Below, in pieces: positions 50,962 through 62,800 of a DNA stretch of 64,000 nt (positions within the stretch are counted from its first letter, which is position 1; the number at the start of each line of letters is the position of its first letter). The notes beneath the pieces are model-generated. The model was not told where the DNA came from. It was given only the letters and a program-made list of their open reading frames with translations, and did no database searches. Made by a program: the position numbers and the translations under genes. Origin of the DNA: Cephalopachus bancanus (taxonomy: Eukaryota > Chordata > Mammalia > Primates > Tarsiidae). Location of the stretch: contig JAPVLO010000123.1 in the NCBI GenBank assembly GCA_027257055.1, forward strand, positions 1,302,001-1,366,000, in the 5' to 3' direction.

Positions 50962-51779
50962 GTGGGTGGCTCCCTTTACCTTTTTCTTTTTCTTATAATA
51001 CATGTGAACCAGAATGCATTCTATCTGCAGATGAATGCCTTATTCCCTCTTACCAGTTTATTTTATACCAGGTAGAATTTTTATCCAAGAGTATATTGGC
51101 TACCCTGTAAAAGTAATGTGTTGGAAACCAGTGGAGTTGATAAATGACAATTGTGCTCTCCCAGGAATGCTTACAGGGCCCTGGTCATATCACCTCTGCT
51201 CACGGAGGGTTTTTTTCTGTTTCTGCAAAATGTCAAGTTTCTTGATTTCACCTGACTTGCCTGGCTCCTGCTCTTTATTGGATTGAATTGAGCCTAGAAG
51301 CATAGTACAGTCTTCAGGAGTGTACTGTCTTTGGTTTTTATCTTTATGTGATGAAATCTGCTTTTGTATTAAGTGGCAAGAAGTTGTATGTGAAGGTTAA
51401 TGTTCCTGGGACTGGATTAGGGATGAGAAATTCAAATCTGTTTTCAATTTCACCTTGACTCCCTGTGGGATTGAGACTCTGAACTGAAATCCATGGGTCA
51501 ACAGGGCTTACACTTATTTCTCTTTCAAAAATAAGCAATGGATGCTTTTTATGTATCTACTGAGCACCAGTGATGGTGGGCTGTTGCTGTTACCCTTTTG
51601 CTGTAGAACCCAATTTTAATAAGACTTTCAGTGAAGATTTTCTCTTCTATCTATATCCTCTTCCATCTAGTTCTCCGTAGAGGGAAACAGTATTATACGT
51701 TTCTTATGTGTCTGTTTAGAGCTATTCTGTGTATGCACAAGCAAGTACAAATATATGTATGCATTTATATTTACTGCTT

Positions 51780-52110
51780 TGTTATGGATAATTTAAAACA
51801 TAGTCAAAACTTGGGATAACAGTATAATGAACCCCTATCACCTAGCTTCAATAATTTCTAACATAGCCAATCTTATTTCATTTATTCCTCCCCAACTCTA
51901 ATATTTTAAGACAATTCCAGCATCATATCATTTAATTCATAATTCTTTAGTATGTATCTCTAAAAAATAGTTTATTTTTCCCTTTTTTTAACAATTGCCA
52001 TATCATTATTATATCTAGAATAATCACAATAATTACTAAGTATTATCAGATATGTTGCATTCATTTTCTTCAATTGTCTCAAAACATTTTTTTCTTGAAA
52101 GTTTTTTTTT
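51780..52110 (-). repeat. Old L1 3' fragment
   Basis: ATGGATAATTTAAAACATAG, CTTAAGACAATTCCAGCATC-like sequence; resembles the 21.9-kb L1 fragment. Confidence 0.45.
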
Positions 52111-52114
52111 GTTT

Positions 52115-52407
52115 TTTTGTTTTTGAGTTGGATTCTCACTCCATCACCCAGACTGGAGTGCAGTGGCCTCTCCCGGCCACCACAGCCTCGACCTGCTGGG
52201 CTCCGGTGATCCTTCCGCCTCAGCCTTCCAAGTAACTGGAACTACAGGCGCGCGCCACTATGCCCGGCTAATTTTTTTTTTATTTATTGTAGAGATGAGA
52301 TCTCGCCAAATTGCCCAGGCAGGTCTCGAACCCGTGGGCTCAGGCAGTCCACTCACCTCGGCCTCCCAAAGTGCTGGGATTACAGGCTGAGCCACCGAGC
52401 CCGGCCC
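52115..52407 (-). repeat. Alu, derived type
   Basis: Reversed; GGCCTCTCCCGGCCACC right arm while retaining AAATTGCCC (AACTTGG present). Confidence 0.92.
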
Positions 52408-53676
52408 CAGTTTTTTTTATTTTAAACTTAGGATACAAGCAAAGACAAGACATTGTATTTGGCTGTGGCATTTAAAAAAAATTACTGAGGTATGATTCAC
52501 ATACCATAAAATTCACCCTTTAAACAAGGATACAGCTCGGTGGCTTTTAGTATGTTCACAAGGTTATACAGCCATCATCACAGTCTAGTTTCAAAATACT
52601 TTCAACACTCAGAAGAAACCCAGCACCATTAACAGTTATTCCCCATTCCTCCTCCCCCCAGCCACTGGCAACCACTAATCTACTGTGGATTTTGCTTTTC
52701 AGACCATTTCATAAAAAATTGAATCATGCAACATGTGGCCTTTTGTGCCTAGATTGTTTTCACTCACCATAATGTTTTCAAAGTTCATCCATGTTGTAGC
52801 ATGTGTTAATACTTTTTACTAATGGTGGGCTAATATTCATTATAGGATATCACATTTTGTCCATTCATTTATTAATGAACATTTGGGTTGTTTCCACTGT
52901 TTGGGTAATATAAATCATGCTGCTAATGAACATTCATGTGCATGTTTTTGGGTAAGCAACTATTTCCACTTCTATTGAGTATGTACCCAGGAGTCGAATT
53001 GTTGGGTCATACGTAGCCATGTTTAGTTTTTTGAGAAACTGCAAAACTGTTTTCCAAAGTAGCTGAACCATTTTTACATTCTAATATATGAGGGTTTCAG
53101 TTTTTTCACATTCTTGTCAACACTAGTTACTATCTTATTTACTATAGCCATCCTTGTGGGTATGAAGTGGTGTCTCATTGTGGATTTGGTTTGCATTTTC
53201 CCTATGACTAATGATGTTGTACTATTGGCCATTTGTCTATCTTCTTTGGAGACATATTTATACAAATCCTTACACTGTTTTTAAAGTGGTTTGTCTTTAT
53301 TGTTGAGTTGTAAGAGTTCTTTATATATTCTAAATACTAGACACTTATCAGATGGATGCTTTGTAAATGCTTTCTCCTATTCTGTAGGTTTTCACTTTCT
53401 TGCTAATATCCTTGGAGCACAAAGTTTTAATTTTGATGACATTCCATTTATCTATTTTATTCTTTGGTTGCTTTTACTTTAGGTGTCATATCTAAGAAAC
53501 CATTGTCTAATCCATGGTTGTGAAGATTTATATCTATATTTTCTTCAAAGAATTTTATAGTTTTAGCTCCTATACATCAGAGCTGATTTTTGTGTATAAC
53601 ATGAAGTAGGGATCCACTTTTGTTCTATGTGGATATCCAGTTGTCCTAGCACTATTTGTTAAAAAGACTATTCTTA

Positions 53677-53968
53677 GGCCAGGTGCGGTGGCTCATGCCT
53701 GTAATTCCAGCACTTTGGGAGGCCGAGGTGAGAGAATTGCCTGAGCCCACAGGTTCGAGACCACCTGGGCAACTTGGTGAGACCTTGTCTCTACAATAAA
53801 TCAAAAAATTAGCCTAGTGTGATGGTGCATGCCTGTAATTCCAGCAACTTGGCAGACTGAGGTGGAAGGATCACCTGAGCCCAGCAGGTCGAGGCTGCAG
53901 TGGCTGTGAGTGTGCCACTGCACTCCAGCCTGGGCGACAGAGTGAGACTCCAACTCAAAGAAAAAAAA
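53677..53968 (+). repeat. Alu in old L1
   Basis: GGCCAGGTGCGGTGGCTCAT start, AACTTGG, CTCCAACTC. Confidence 0.9.
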
Positions 53969-54139
53969 AGATTATTCTTTCTTCCACTGAATTGTCATGG
54001 CTCCCTTGTCAAAAGTTAGTTGATTGTAAATATATGAGTATACTTTTGGATGCTTTTCCATTGATCTATGTTTGTTCGTATACCATTACCACACAGTCTT
54101 AATCATTATAGCTTTATAGTAAATTTTGAAATTAGGAAG

Positions 54140-54289
54140 GGGGGAGCACAACGTCAATAAGAGTACCTGATCTCAAACCAGGCAAAGTGGGGAAAATCGG
54201 AGGCCCAAACTTCACCTGTACAGTGAGCACTTGTATACCTAATCCTGAATTGTGCCCCACATCTTTAAAATAAAATTTTAAAAAATTAA
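54140..54289 (+). mobile_element. 5'-truncated young L1 3' end with 12-bp TSD
   Basis: About 150 bp ending CCCCACATCTTTAAAATAAA plus A-rich tail; GAAATTAGGAAG at 54128-54139 and 54290-54301. It shares its end with the inverted L1 at 56815-56897. Confidence 0.85.
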
Positions 54290-54854
54290 GAAATTAGGAA
54301 GTGTGGATCTTCCAACTTTGTTCTTTTTCAAGATTGTTTTGGCTATTTGAGGTCCCTTGTATTTTCATATAAATTTTGGGTCCAGTTTGTCAATTTTTGC
54401 AAAAAGGTAGCTGAGATTTTGTTACATGGATTTTTGGAACTTGTAGATTAATTTGGGAATATTGCCAATCTGTGCCATCTTACCAATAGAGTAATATGTC
54501 TTTGAAATCAAATTTAACCTGTTAATTCTAACTCCTTTCTAAACCTATGTTTTGTTTTCTTTGTATTTTTGTAGAAAAACTCAGTCTTTGTTCTGTGGAG
54601 TTTCCCACACTCTAGATTTTGCTATTTCCATCCCTAAGGTGTTCCCTTATACCTTGTTTCCTGTAAAATGGTAATTAGATCTAGAAGCTTGATCAATTCA
54701 AGTTTATTTTTTTGGCAAGACTGCTTCATACATGGTTTTTACATTTTCATTATTAGTAGTATTTTAATTTAACCTATTCTTGTTTTCATTGCTTAGTTCC
54801 CTTGTTATCATACCTTGGAAATTGCTACATAACTAGACATAAAGAGCTTCCTCC

Positions 54855-55137
54855 CTTTTTTTTTTTTTTTTTAAAGAGACAGGGTTTGCTCTGCTGCCTA
54901 GACTGAAGTGCAGTGACCTGAGCATAGGTCACTGCAAACTTGAAATCTTGGGCTCAAGTGATCCTTCAGCCTCCCAAGTAGCTAAGACTGACAGGTGCAT
55001 GCCACCATGCCTAGCTAATTAAAAAAAAAAATTGTAAAGATGGGATGCTATGTTGCCTAGGCTGGTCTTGAACTCCTGGCCTCCCTACTCAGTTTCCCAA
55101 AGTGTTAGATTATAGGCATGAGCCACCGTGCCCTACT
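54855..55137 (-). repeat. Alu (old)
   Basis: Reversed and strongly diverged. Confidence 0.8.
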
Positions 55138-55320
55138 AAATTATCCCAATTTATACTCTCATCAGCAGTGTAGAAATTCCTGTTCGTTGACATCTTTTTA
55201 ATGTATAGGAAACTTGCTAAAATATGACTGCTTGTTTAGGACAAGTGTATACCGTATATGTGTATACACACACATAAAACTTCATAGGAATTTTTTAAAA
55301 AGTTAATCAATTCCCTTTAG

Positions 55321-55475
55321 AGATGAGGTCTTACTGTGTTGCTCAGGCTGTAGTGCAGTGGCTATTCACGGGTGTGATCATAGTACACTACAGCCCCAAA
55401 TTTCCTGGGCTTACGCAGTCCTCCCACTTAAGCATCCGAGTAGCTGGAACAACAGGCACATACCAGTGCACCTGG
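55321..55475 (-). repeat. Alu right-arm fragment (old)
   Basis: Reversed, GATGAGGTCTTACTGTGTTG to ACAGGCACATACCAGTGCAC. Confidence 0.7.
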
Positions 55476-56313
55476 CATAGAAATCGTAAATGTATTTCAA
55501 CTAGTAAGCCAGTTGCCCTGTATCTGGTTCTTATTTTGTGGCAGGAACTATTTGAATGAGTCATTGGAAAAGAAAACTTGTTGTGGTTTATTTGACTATC
55601 TCAGGCAAACACTTGTGTTTCAGAGTCATCTTTTTTGTCATTCTAAATCCTTTTTCCTACCACTGCATTCTTGCAGCAGAAGCTAGGCGAGAAATATTCT
55701 CCTTTACTTGGAATTAAGGCCCCATAAAAAGAATACTCCCGAAGCTTGCTTAGAGTATCATCCTCAGTGGCAGAAAAATTTGCCCCTTGGTCATCCCCTG
55801 TAACTCTGTGACCCTGATGGAGATTCAAGCTTCCCCCATTGAAGAATTGAACTTGAGCTCTGAGCAGAGCCAGTGAATGCACAAGTTGGCCCTATCTACT
55901 CCCAAGTCACGCATCTGTCTGAATAATAAGAACGTTTTCTATGAGTAATTTTCTGTGTTAATTTGGTATGACAGTGTGTCCTGCAAATGCAGAAGTTGGC
56001 AGGAAAACTTCACCAAATGGGTGAGATCAGAGGGCATTATTTTGTTCTCTTTGAACAGTTTGCTTTTGGAATGAAATTTGTCAGAATTGCAATCTCTTTT
56101 CTTTCTTGAAACCTCCTAGATAATTGGTAGATTGGTCTTTTCATTTAATCTCCTCTGATGCCACTGGTCCAGATTCCTTGATTGCTTTTCTGTAGCTGGC
56201 TTCCATTCTTCTGGTAGGCCAGCTCACAAGCTTCAAAAGTAGTCTGAACTTGATCCTTCTTTTCTGTTTAAAATAAATCCCTAAACTCAGTTCACCTTTG
56301 AAATACAGTCATG

Positions 56314-56589
56314 TAGCCGGGCTTGGTGGCTCAGCCTTTGGGAGGCTGAGGTGAGTGGATTGCCCAAGCTCGCGGGTTTGAGACCCGCCTGGGCAGGGAA
56401 GACCTCATCTCTACAATAAAATCAAAAAATTAGCCGGACATGGTATTGCGCGCCTGTAATTCCGGCTACTTGGAAGGCTGAGGTGGAAGGATCGCTGGAG
56501 CCCAGTAGGTCGAGGCTGCGGTGGCCGGGAGCGGCCACTGCACTCCAGTCTGGGCAACAGAGTGAGATTCCAACTCAAAAAAAAAAAAA
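56314..56589 (+). repeat. Alu, AACTTGG-deleted
   Basis: Inserted in the transposon end; ACAGTCATG duplicated (56305, 56591). Left arm also lacks the TAATCCC block. Confidence 0.92.
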
Positions 56590-56638
56590 GACAGTCATGC
56601 TCCACATAACAATATTTTGGTGAAAGACAGCATATGTG

Positions 56639-56910
56639 TTAGGTGGCCCCTATCCCCCACAGTGTCCTGCTACTGTTAATCCCTTTCTTGTAGTATTGTG
56701 ATAGATGTACAGGACCCACTTATGAGTGAGAACATGTGGTATTCAGTTCTTTGTTTCTGTGATAGATCACTGAGTTTGATAGACTCTAAATCAATCCAAG
56801 TTGTTGTGAAGTCCATAATTCCAGTGGGAAACCCAAACTTCACCTGTATGTAGACCATTTATGTACCTAATCCTGACTTGCACCCCACATCTTTAAAATA
56901 AAATAAAGAG
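56639..56910 (+). mobile_element. L1 3' end with 5' inversion
   Basis: 56640-56815 is antisense L1 (ACTTATGAGTGAGAACATGT), and 56816-56897 is the sense 3' end (CCCAAACTTCACCTGTA to CCCCACATCTTTAAAATAAA). ATATGTG flanks it at 56632 and 57230. Confidence 0.8.
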
Positions 56911-57209
56911 GCTGGGCGCGGTGGCTCAAGCCTGTAATCCCAGCACTTTGGGAGGCCAAGATGAGGGGATTGCCTGAGCCCACAGGTTCAAGAACAGCCT
57001 GGGCACCGTGGCAAGACATCATCTCTACAGAAATAAAAAAATTAGCTGTACGTAGTAGTACACGCCTGTAGTTCTGGCTACTTAAAAGGCTGAGGTGGAA
57101 GGATCACCTGAGCCCAGCAGGTCGATGCTGGGGTAGCCATGAGCATGCCACTGTACTCCAGCCTGGGTGACGGAGTGAGAATCCAACTCAGAAATAAATA
57201 AATAAATAC
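56911..57209 (+). repeat. Alu in the L1 tail
   Basis: 13-bp TSD ATAAAATAAAGAG (56898-56910, 57210-57222). Confidence 0.93.
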
Positions 57210-57548
57210 ATAAAATAAAGAGGAAAAAAATATGTGATAGTGATCCCATAAGATTTTATAATACTTTACCTTTTCTATGTTTAGCCATGTTTAGATGCAC
57301 AAATACCATAGTGTTACAGTTACCTACCATATTTTGTACACTAACATACTGAACAAGTTTGTAGCCTAACAGCAATAGACAATACTATATGGCCTAAATG
57401 TGTAGTAGGCTGTACCCTCTATGTTTGCACAATGGCTAAATTGCCTAATAATGCATGTCTGATGTTGTAGCTCGTCATTAAGTGGGGGTGTCTGTACTTG
57501 ATAAAATGATACACCTCATTGAACAGCTTCACATAAATTAGTTTTCTT

Positions 57549-57846
57549 TTTGTTTGTTTGTTTGAGTCAGAGTCTTACTCTGTTGCCCAGACTGGAGTGC
57601 AGTGGCATGCTCACAGCCACCCAGCCTTCACCTGCTGGGCTCAGGCAATTCTTCCACCTCAGCCTTCCAAATAGCTGGAACCAGAAGCATGCACCACCAC
57701 ATCTGGCTAATTTTTTTTTTTTTATTGTTGAGGCGAGGTCTCTCCAAGTTGTCCAGGCTGGTCTTGAACTCCTGGGCTCAGACAGTCTTCTTGCCTCTGC
57801 CTCCCAAAGTGCTGGGATTATAGGCGGGAGCCACCATGCCCCGCTG
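57549..57846 (-). repeat. Alu (older)
   Basis: Reversed, moderately diverged. Confidence 0.87.
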
Positions 57847-58021
57847 TATTTTTTTTGTTGTTAAACAATTTTTTTCTGACAGAATATTCAAGGTGTTGTT
57901 AACTTGGAGTATTTCTGACAATACACAAAGTATATGTTAACATATGATACAATGTTTGCTTAAGTAATGAATGATATAGTTTGATGTTATGTCCCAGATT
58001 TTGAAAGTACATCACATTTTC

Positions 58022-58317
58022 TTTTCTTTTTTTTTTTTTTTTGAGTTGGAGTCTCACTCTGTCACCCAGACTGGAATGCAGTGGCCTCTCCCGGCCACTG
58101 CAGCCTCATCCTGCTGGGCTCCGGCGATCCTTCCGCCTCAGCCTTCTGAGTAGCCAGAATTACAGGCATGCGCTACCACGCCCGGCTGATTTTTTGATTT
58201 TTTATAGAGATGAGGTCTCACTGCCCAGGCGGGTCTCGAACCCGCAGGCTCAGGCAATCCACTCACCTCAGCCTCCCAAAGGCACGGGATTACAGGCTGA
58301 GCCTCCGAGCCCGGCGT
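58022..58317 (-). repeat. Alu, AACTTGG-deleted, with TSD
   Basis: CATCACATTTTC at 58010-58021 and 58319-58330; TCTCACTGCCCAGGCGGG shows the deletion. Confidence 0.93.
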
Positions 58318-58345
58318 GCATCACATTTTCATACCCCCTTTTCTT

Positions 58346-58635
58346 TTTTTCTTTTTTCTGAGTTGGAGTCTCACTCTTTCGCCCAGACTGGAGTGCAGTG
58401 GCCACTCCTGGCCACCGCAGTCTCGACCTGCTGGGCTCCGGCGATCCTTCCGCCTCAGCCTTCCAAGTAGCTGGAACTATAGGCGCGCGCTACCACGCCC
58501 AGCTAATTTTTGATTTTATTGTAGAGATGGTCTCACCAAGTTGCCCAGGTGGGTCTCGAACCCACGGGTTCAGGCAATCCACTCACCTCAGCCTCCCAAA
58601 GCGTGGGATTACAGGCTGAGCCACCGAATCCGGCT
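58346..58635 (-). repeat. Alu, part of a possible two-Alu unit
   Basis: Derived type with AACTTGG; see the shared duplication around it and the next copy. Confidence 0.92.
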
Positions 58636-58689
58636 AACTTTTTATTATTAAGTTTAAAAAGTCAGAAATCTATACATTTAGAAAAGGAG

Positions 58690-58742
58690 ATATTATTTCT
58701 TTTTCTTTTCTTTCTTTCTTTCTTTCTTTTTTTTTTCTTTTT
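58690..58742 (+). repeat. TTTC microsatellite
   Basis: CTTTCTTTCTTTCTTTCTTT at the tail of the next Alu. Confidence 0.9.
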
Positions 58743-59020
58743 TGAGTTGGAGTCTCACTCTGTCGCCCAGACTGGAGTGCAGTAGCTGCTCCTGGCCACT
58801 GCAGCCTCGACCCACTGGGCTCCAGCGATCCTTCCGCCTCAGCCTTCCAAGTAGCTGGAATTACAGGCACGTGCTACTCTGCCCGGCTGATTTTTTGATT
58901 TATTGTAGAGATGAGGTCTCGCCAAGTTGCCCAGGCAGGTCTCGAACCCGTGGGCTTAGGCAATCCATTCACCACAACCTCCCAAAGCGCGGGATTACAG
59001 GCTGAGACACTGAGCCCGAC
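58726..59020 (-). repeat. Alu, second part of the unit
   Basis: Derived type; right flank TCATACCCTCTTTTCTT (59021-59037) repeats 58329-58345. Confidence 0.92.
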
Positions 59021-59369
59021 TCATACCCTCTTTTCTTCAGATTAACCATTTGCAATGAAATTCTCTCTTGAGCACATTTTCCTGCATTCTGACACATTGT
59101 GAATCCTGGCTTCCTGAGCTATATGACATGTAGCCCAGAGCTACATGTCCTGGGAGTGGAATGGTGAAGAAAGAGCCCTTGTCTTCAAGGGGTTTGTGGT
59201 TAGTAGAGGATGGGACAAGCAGCCCCTCTGTCATTAGGACTGTCTTGTCTTCTATATCCTTAGCTTTAACATAGGGATGCCTGGGGTTAGAGATTAGTGA
59301 GACTTTTCCTCTCAAATTTAAATTACCTGGGATGCTCTTTGAATTTGTATTTGCCTTTTTAAGACATTG

Positions 59370-59970
59370 TCTGAATCAGTAATATATGCATATAATAAAA
59401 AATTCAAAAGGGACAAAAGAGTGTGGAGTGAAAAGTAAGCCCTCCCTGTTTCCTAATCACCCAATACCTTTCCCCAGAGCAGCCACTCCTACCAATTTTT
59501 ATGCTTTCTTCACTGTCATGCATATACATGGGCATATTCCTGCTCCCCCACACACACACAAATGATAACTTTTACCTGCTGTCTGCCCTTGCCTTTTTCA
59601 TTTAGCACAGTATGTTGGAGGTAATTCAATACTAGTACACACAGAGATGCTTTATTCTTCTTAATGACTGAATAGTAGTCTATTACTTAAAAATCACCTA
59701 GTGATAGACATTTTGTTGCTCTAGTCTTTTGCTACTACAAACAGTGCTGCAGTGAATGTTCTATTAGGAACATCATTTAAGTTTGAAAAACACTGCCATA
59801 TTTCTCTATACACCCTCAGCAACATTTAAAGTTGGCTGTTCCTTCCTAATATATTGTTTATCCTCCTGTGTTTAAAATTAATCTGTTCCTTTGTCTGTGA
59901 GCTGTTCATGTCTTCTGTCACTTTTCTATTTAGTCATTGGCTGTTTGTTTTTTAACATATTTGGAAAACT
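59370..59970 (-). repeat. Old LINE fragment
   Basis: Resembles antisense L1 3' region (GTGCTGCAGTGAATGTTCTA, GCTGTTCATGTCTTCTGTC). Confidence 0.5.
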
Positions 59971-59971
59971 C

Positions 59972-60261
59972 TTTTTTTTTTCTTTGAGTTGGAGTCTCAC
60001 TCTGTCACCCAGACTGGAGTGCAGTGGCCGCTCCCGGCCACTGCAGCCTCGACCTGCTGGGCTCCGGTGATCCTTCCGCCTCAGCCTTCCAAGTAGCTGG
60101 AACTACAGGCGTGCACTACCACACCCGGCTGATTTTTTGATTTATTGTAGAGATGAGGTCTCGCTTGCCCAGGCAGGTCTCGAACCCACGGGCTCAGGCA
60201 ATCCACTCACCTCAGCCTCCCAAAGGCATGGGATTACAGGCTGAGCCACCAAGCCTGACAT
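59972..60261 (-). repeat. Alu, derived, partial AACTTGG deletion, with TSD
   Basis: TTGGAAAACTCTT on both sides; TCTCGCTTGCCCAGGC shows a shortened block. Confidence 0.93.
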
Positions 60262-61540
60262 TGGAAAACTCTTAGTATCTTAGAGAAATTTGCTTTGTGG
60301 CATCTGTTGTGAAAATTTGCCTCTGCCTTCCTGTGGCCTTGCTGTTGCCCTCTCTGCAATCATGGTCCCTCTCCCCTCACTTTTTGACATCTCCATGTTT
60401 TAACACTGCTTGGCTTTTTGCAGCTTCCTTTTCCCTTGTTAGAGCATCTTATGAAGATGAGCAGATACACTGAGTCCTGAACTCTGGACTGGCTGTTCCA
60501 TACTTCTTTTAGCTTCTCAGTGCTCTTTTTTGCTTTTTCTTGGTTTCCTAGACTTGGAACCATTTGTTCTTTTCACACTTGAGGTGTCTGGGTCAATGTA
60601 GTGTTAGTGCACCTAAGGTAAAACACAAGGAGATGATGTGTGTTTGTCACCTTGAGGCAGCGAAGTATGAGCTCCAGCTCTTACTCTGTTAGTATGTTAT
60701 TGTTGTTTCAGGTTTGCTTTAACGTTTTCTACTCTAAGTAACTTATAACCTTGCCAAGCCATTTGACTTTCCTCGTCAGTAAAATGAGGATAATACCTAC
60801 ATATCAAGTTGCAGTGACTAAACAAGGTTGGAAACATTGAGAGAGAAGAAGGGGAGGTGGAGTTGAATTCTTAACTTTTCCTGTAACTGTCAAGTCCTGC
60901 ATTTTCCAGCGTGAGGCCTTCCGTCATTGGGACGGCAGAGTAACTGTGGGTTCCCTGGGAAGGAAAGATCCCCCAGCTTCTAGGTGACATTCTGCATGGT
61001 CTTAAAATGTTACCTGACAGGCTTCAGCCTTCTCATTTGTAAAAGAGGGACACAACTGAAAGCAAAGGTCGTGTTAAGTCAGTTTCTAGATTGCTCATCT
61101 CTAGGAAAAAGCATCCCTTCTTAATGAAGACTGTTATTCCGGTTAGTCCCTCTGAACCTATTCCAGTTTGAGGGGCTGCCTGATTAAAAAAATTTTTAAA
61201 AAATATGTTATTCTACAGATGATGTTTGGCCTTGAAAACATGTCTATGCTAGCTGGTGTGCTGGTCAACAAGGATGAAATGATGTAATGTGCTGAGTTTA
61301 ATAGAATTGTTAACATTGCTCAGTGTCCTCTTCATCTGTCTTCATCTTTACTGTTGAGAGTGTGTGGAAGCCTTTTCTCTCCCCATGTCTGTTTCCTGCC
61401 TTGGGAGGAAGGAGTGATATGAGGTAGGAGTTCCACCTGCTGTAATACTGTGATTATGTGAGTGCAGGAAATCAATTCTATAGGCCACTCTCCAGGGTGA
61501 TTTCTTCTCCAGCTCAGAGTTGGTGGGCAAAAGAGAGTGT
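60262..61540. other. Unrecognised PSME3IP1 intron 6 sequence
   Basis: Mostly unique; a MIR-like stretch at 60715-60830 (AAGCCATTTGACTTTCC, AGTAAAATGAGGATAATACC). Confidence 0.5.
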
Positions 61541-61544
61541 GGTC

Positions 61545-61755
61545 AGGCTCTGGGGTTATAAAGACCTTGGTTCAGGCCCAGTGTTGCACCTTTATCTTGA
61601 GAAGTCATTTCACCTCCTGGAGCCTTGCTTCCTCCTTCAGTTTCCCTGTCTGTAAAATGAAGGCGACAATAGCATTGGCTGCATAAGGTTGTTTTGAGGT
61701 TCACTGGTTTCTGTGAGTAAAGCCTTTGGTAAAGCACCAAAGTATGTGTATGTGG
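61545..61755 (+). repeat. MIR
   Basis: GACCTTGGTTCAGGCCCAG, AGTTTCCCTGTCTGTAAAAT, GCATAAGGTTGTTTTGAGG in MIR order, ending 60 bp before exon 7. Confidence 0.75.
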
Positions 61756-61816
61756 TAAGTACAACCCTCCACCTTGGAAAAGATGGTAGAATAATCGTCC
61801 TTCCTCTTTGTTGCAG

Positions 61817-62034
61817 AGGCTTCATCCTGCAAGTCTCCTGGAAACACTCCCCTGAGTGGCCCCTCCCTCCACTGCCCCTCCGCTGCAGTCTGTATTGGCA
61901 TCCTCCCAGGCTTGGGCGCCTACTCTGGGAGCAGCGACTCAGAGTCCAGCTCAGACAGCGAAGGCACCATCAACGCCACTGGGAAGATCGTGTCCTCCAT
62001 TTTCCGCACTAACACCTTCCTGGAGGCCCCCTAG
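61817..62034 (+). CDS. PSME3IP1: PSME3IP1 exon 7 coding part, stop codon
   Basis: After the acceptor TTTGTTGCAG the exon completes Glu and encodes 71 residues beginning [16 protein letters not shown] and ending [13 protein letters not shown], with TAG at 62032-62034. It includes [15 protein letters not shown] and the acidic Ser block [13 protein letters not shown], which fits CK2 sites (S-x-x-D/E). The same bases carry other open frames that are only shadows. Confidence 0.96.
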
Positions 62035-62800
62035 CTCCTGTCCTTCCACAGGAACTCCTCCCCAAGAGTAGATTGGACTGTTTGTCCTGCCACAGGTGTT
62101 ACCTCCTTCAAGAAACTCCTATGCCTGCTTTCTGTGCACACCATGGCATTTTTAACATGATCTAAAAATGTGCCAGAATCCACTTGTGGCCCGAATTGTG
62201 TTTGGTTTCTCTTTCCACTCCAATGCAGATGGCCAGATCTGTCCTGCTGCCTCTTTCCTCATTGATGTGGTGGGGAGGGTCCAGGGCCCAACAGAGATTC
62301 CACTAAAAATGCCCTGAGATGAGCACCAGCTGGCTTGCAGAGGGTTTGGATTTTATTGCTTGCTGGTTTTTTTTCTTTTTATGTTTTTCTCAGCAGCACA
62401 AAGAAGCAAGGGCAGTTATTGGACAGGGGTATTATTTAAGCATTCTGTTGTAGATGAGTATGTTGTTTGATTTTACTGCCTTGTGGGGCATAGGGGGAGG
62501 AGAATGACCCAGGTGATGAAGTGGAGCCCTTCCCTGGAACTAACCAGTCCTTGATGTTGTGTGACTAAGTAAAGATCATAAACTATATCCTTAGGAGGTG
62601 TCACGTAACACTCAGCATTCATTGTGAAGTTTTTCCTTACCCTTGGCAATTCCTTGTCCCATCTGCATCCAATCCCATTTATGTAGGAAGAGACTGGTAG
62701 CAAGATAGCTTCCATCTTCTCTTCAAAGTTTTTCTCTAACTGGCATATTATTTTGTTTTTGTTTTTGAAATAAAGATTTTGTTTAGGATTATAAGCTTTA
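62035..62800 (+). other. PSME3IP1: PSME3IP1 3' UTR
   Basis: This is unique sequence after the stop codon, leading to a canonical AATAAA at 62769-62774. Cleavage would be expected near 62785-62800. I see no other AATAAA downstream to the window end, so longer UTR forms would need a variant signal. Confidence 0.75.
62769..62774 (+). terminator. PSME3IP1: Poly(A) signal AATAAA of PSME3IP1
   Basis: A canonical hexamer 735 nt after the stop codon, in GAAATAAAG context, followed by a T/G-rich stretch (GATTTTGTTT). Confidence 0.75.

Larger units (their letters stand above)
52470..54600 (-). repeat. Old L1, 3' UTR and ORF2 end
   Basis: Antisense: ATTCACATACCATAAAATTC (3' UTR), TTCATCCATGTTGTAGCATG and GTTGGGTCATACGTAGCC (ORF2 end). 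Interrupted by an Alu and a young L1 tail. Not coding. Confidence 0.8.
56304..57496 (+). mobile_element. Tigger-like DNA transposon invaded three times
   Basis: The left end TACAGTCATG (56304 onward) and right end GTGGGGGTGTCTGTA are imperfect inverted repeats. Internal ATCCCATAAGATTTTATAAT and AGCCTAACAGCAATAGAC match a common mammalian Tigger-type MITE. It is split by two Alus and an inverted L1. Confidence 0.75.

Noticed and set aside
58041..59005. Alu-derived ORFs (PRLECSG / AGLEPVGSG types here and elsewhere)
   Set aside because: These peptides are the standard translation of Alu sequence in either strand.
61713..62071. Other-frame ORFs over the last PSME3IP1 exon
   Set aside because: The true frame is fixed by splice phase and the conserved C-terminus.
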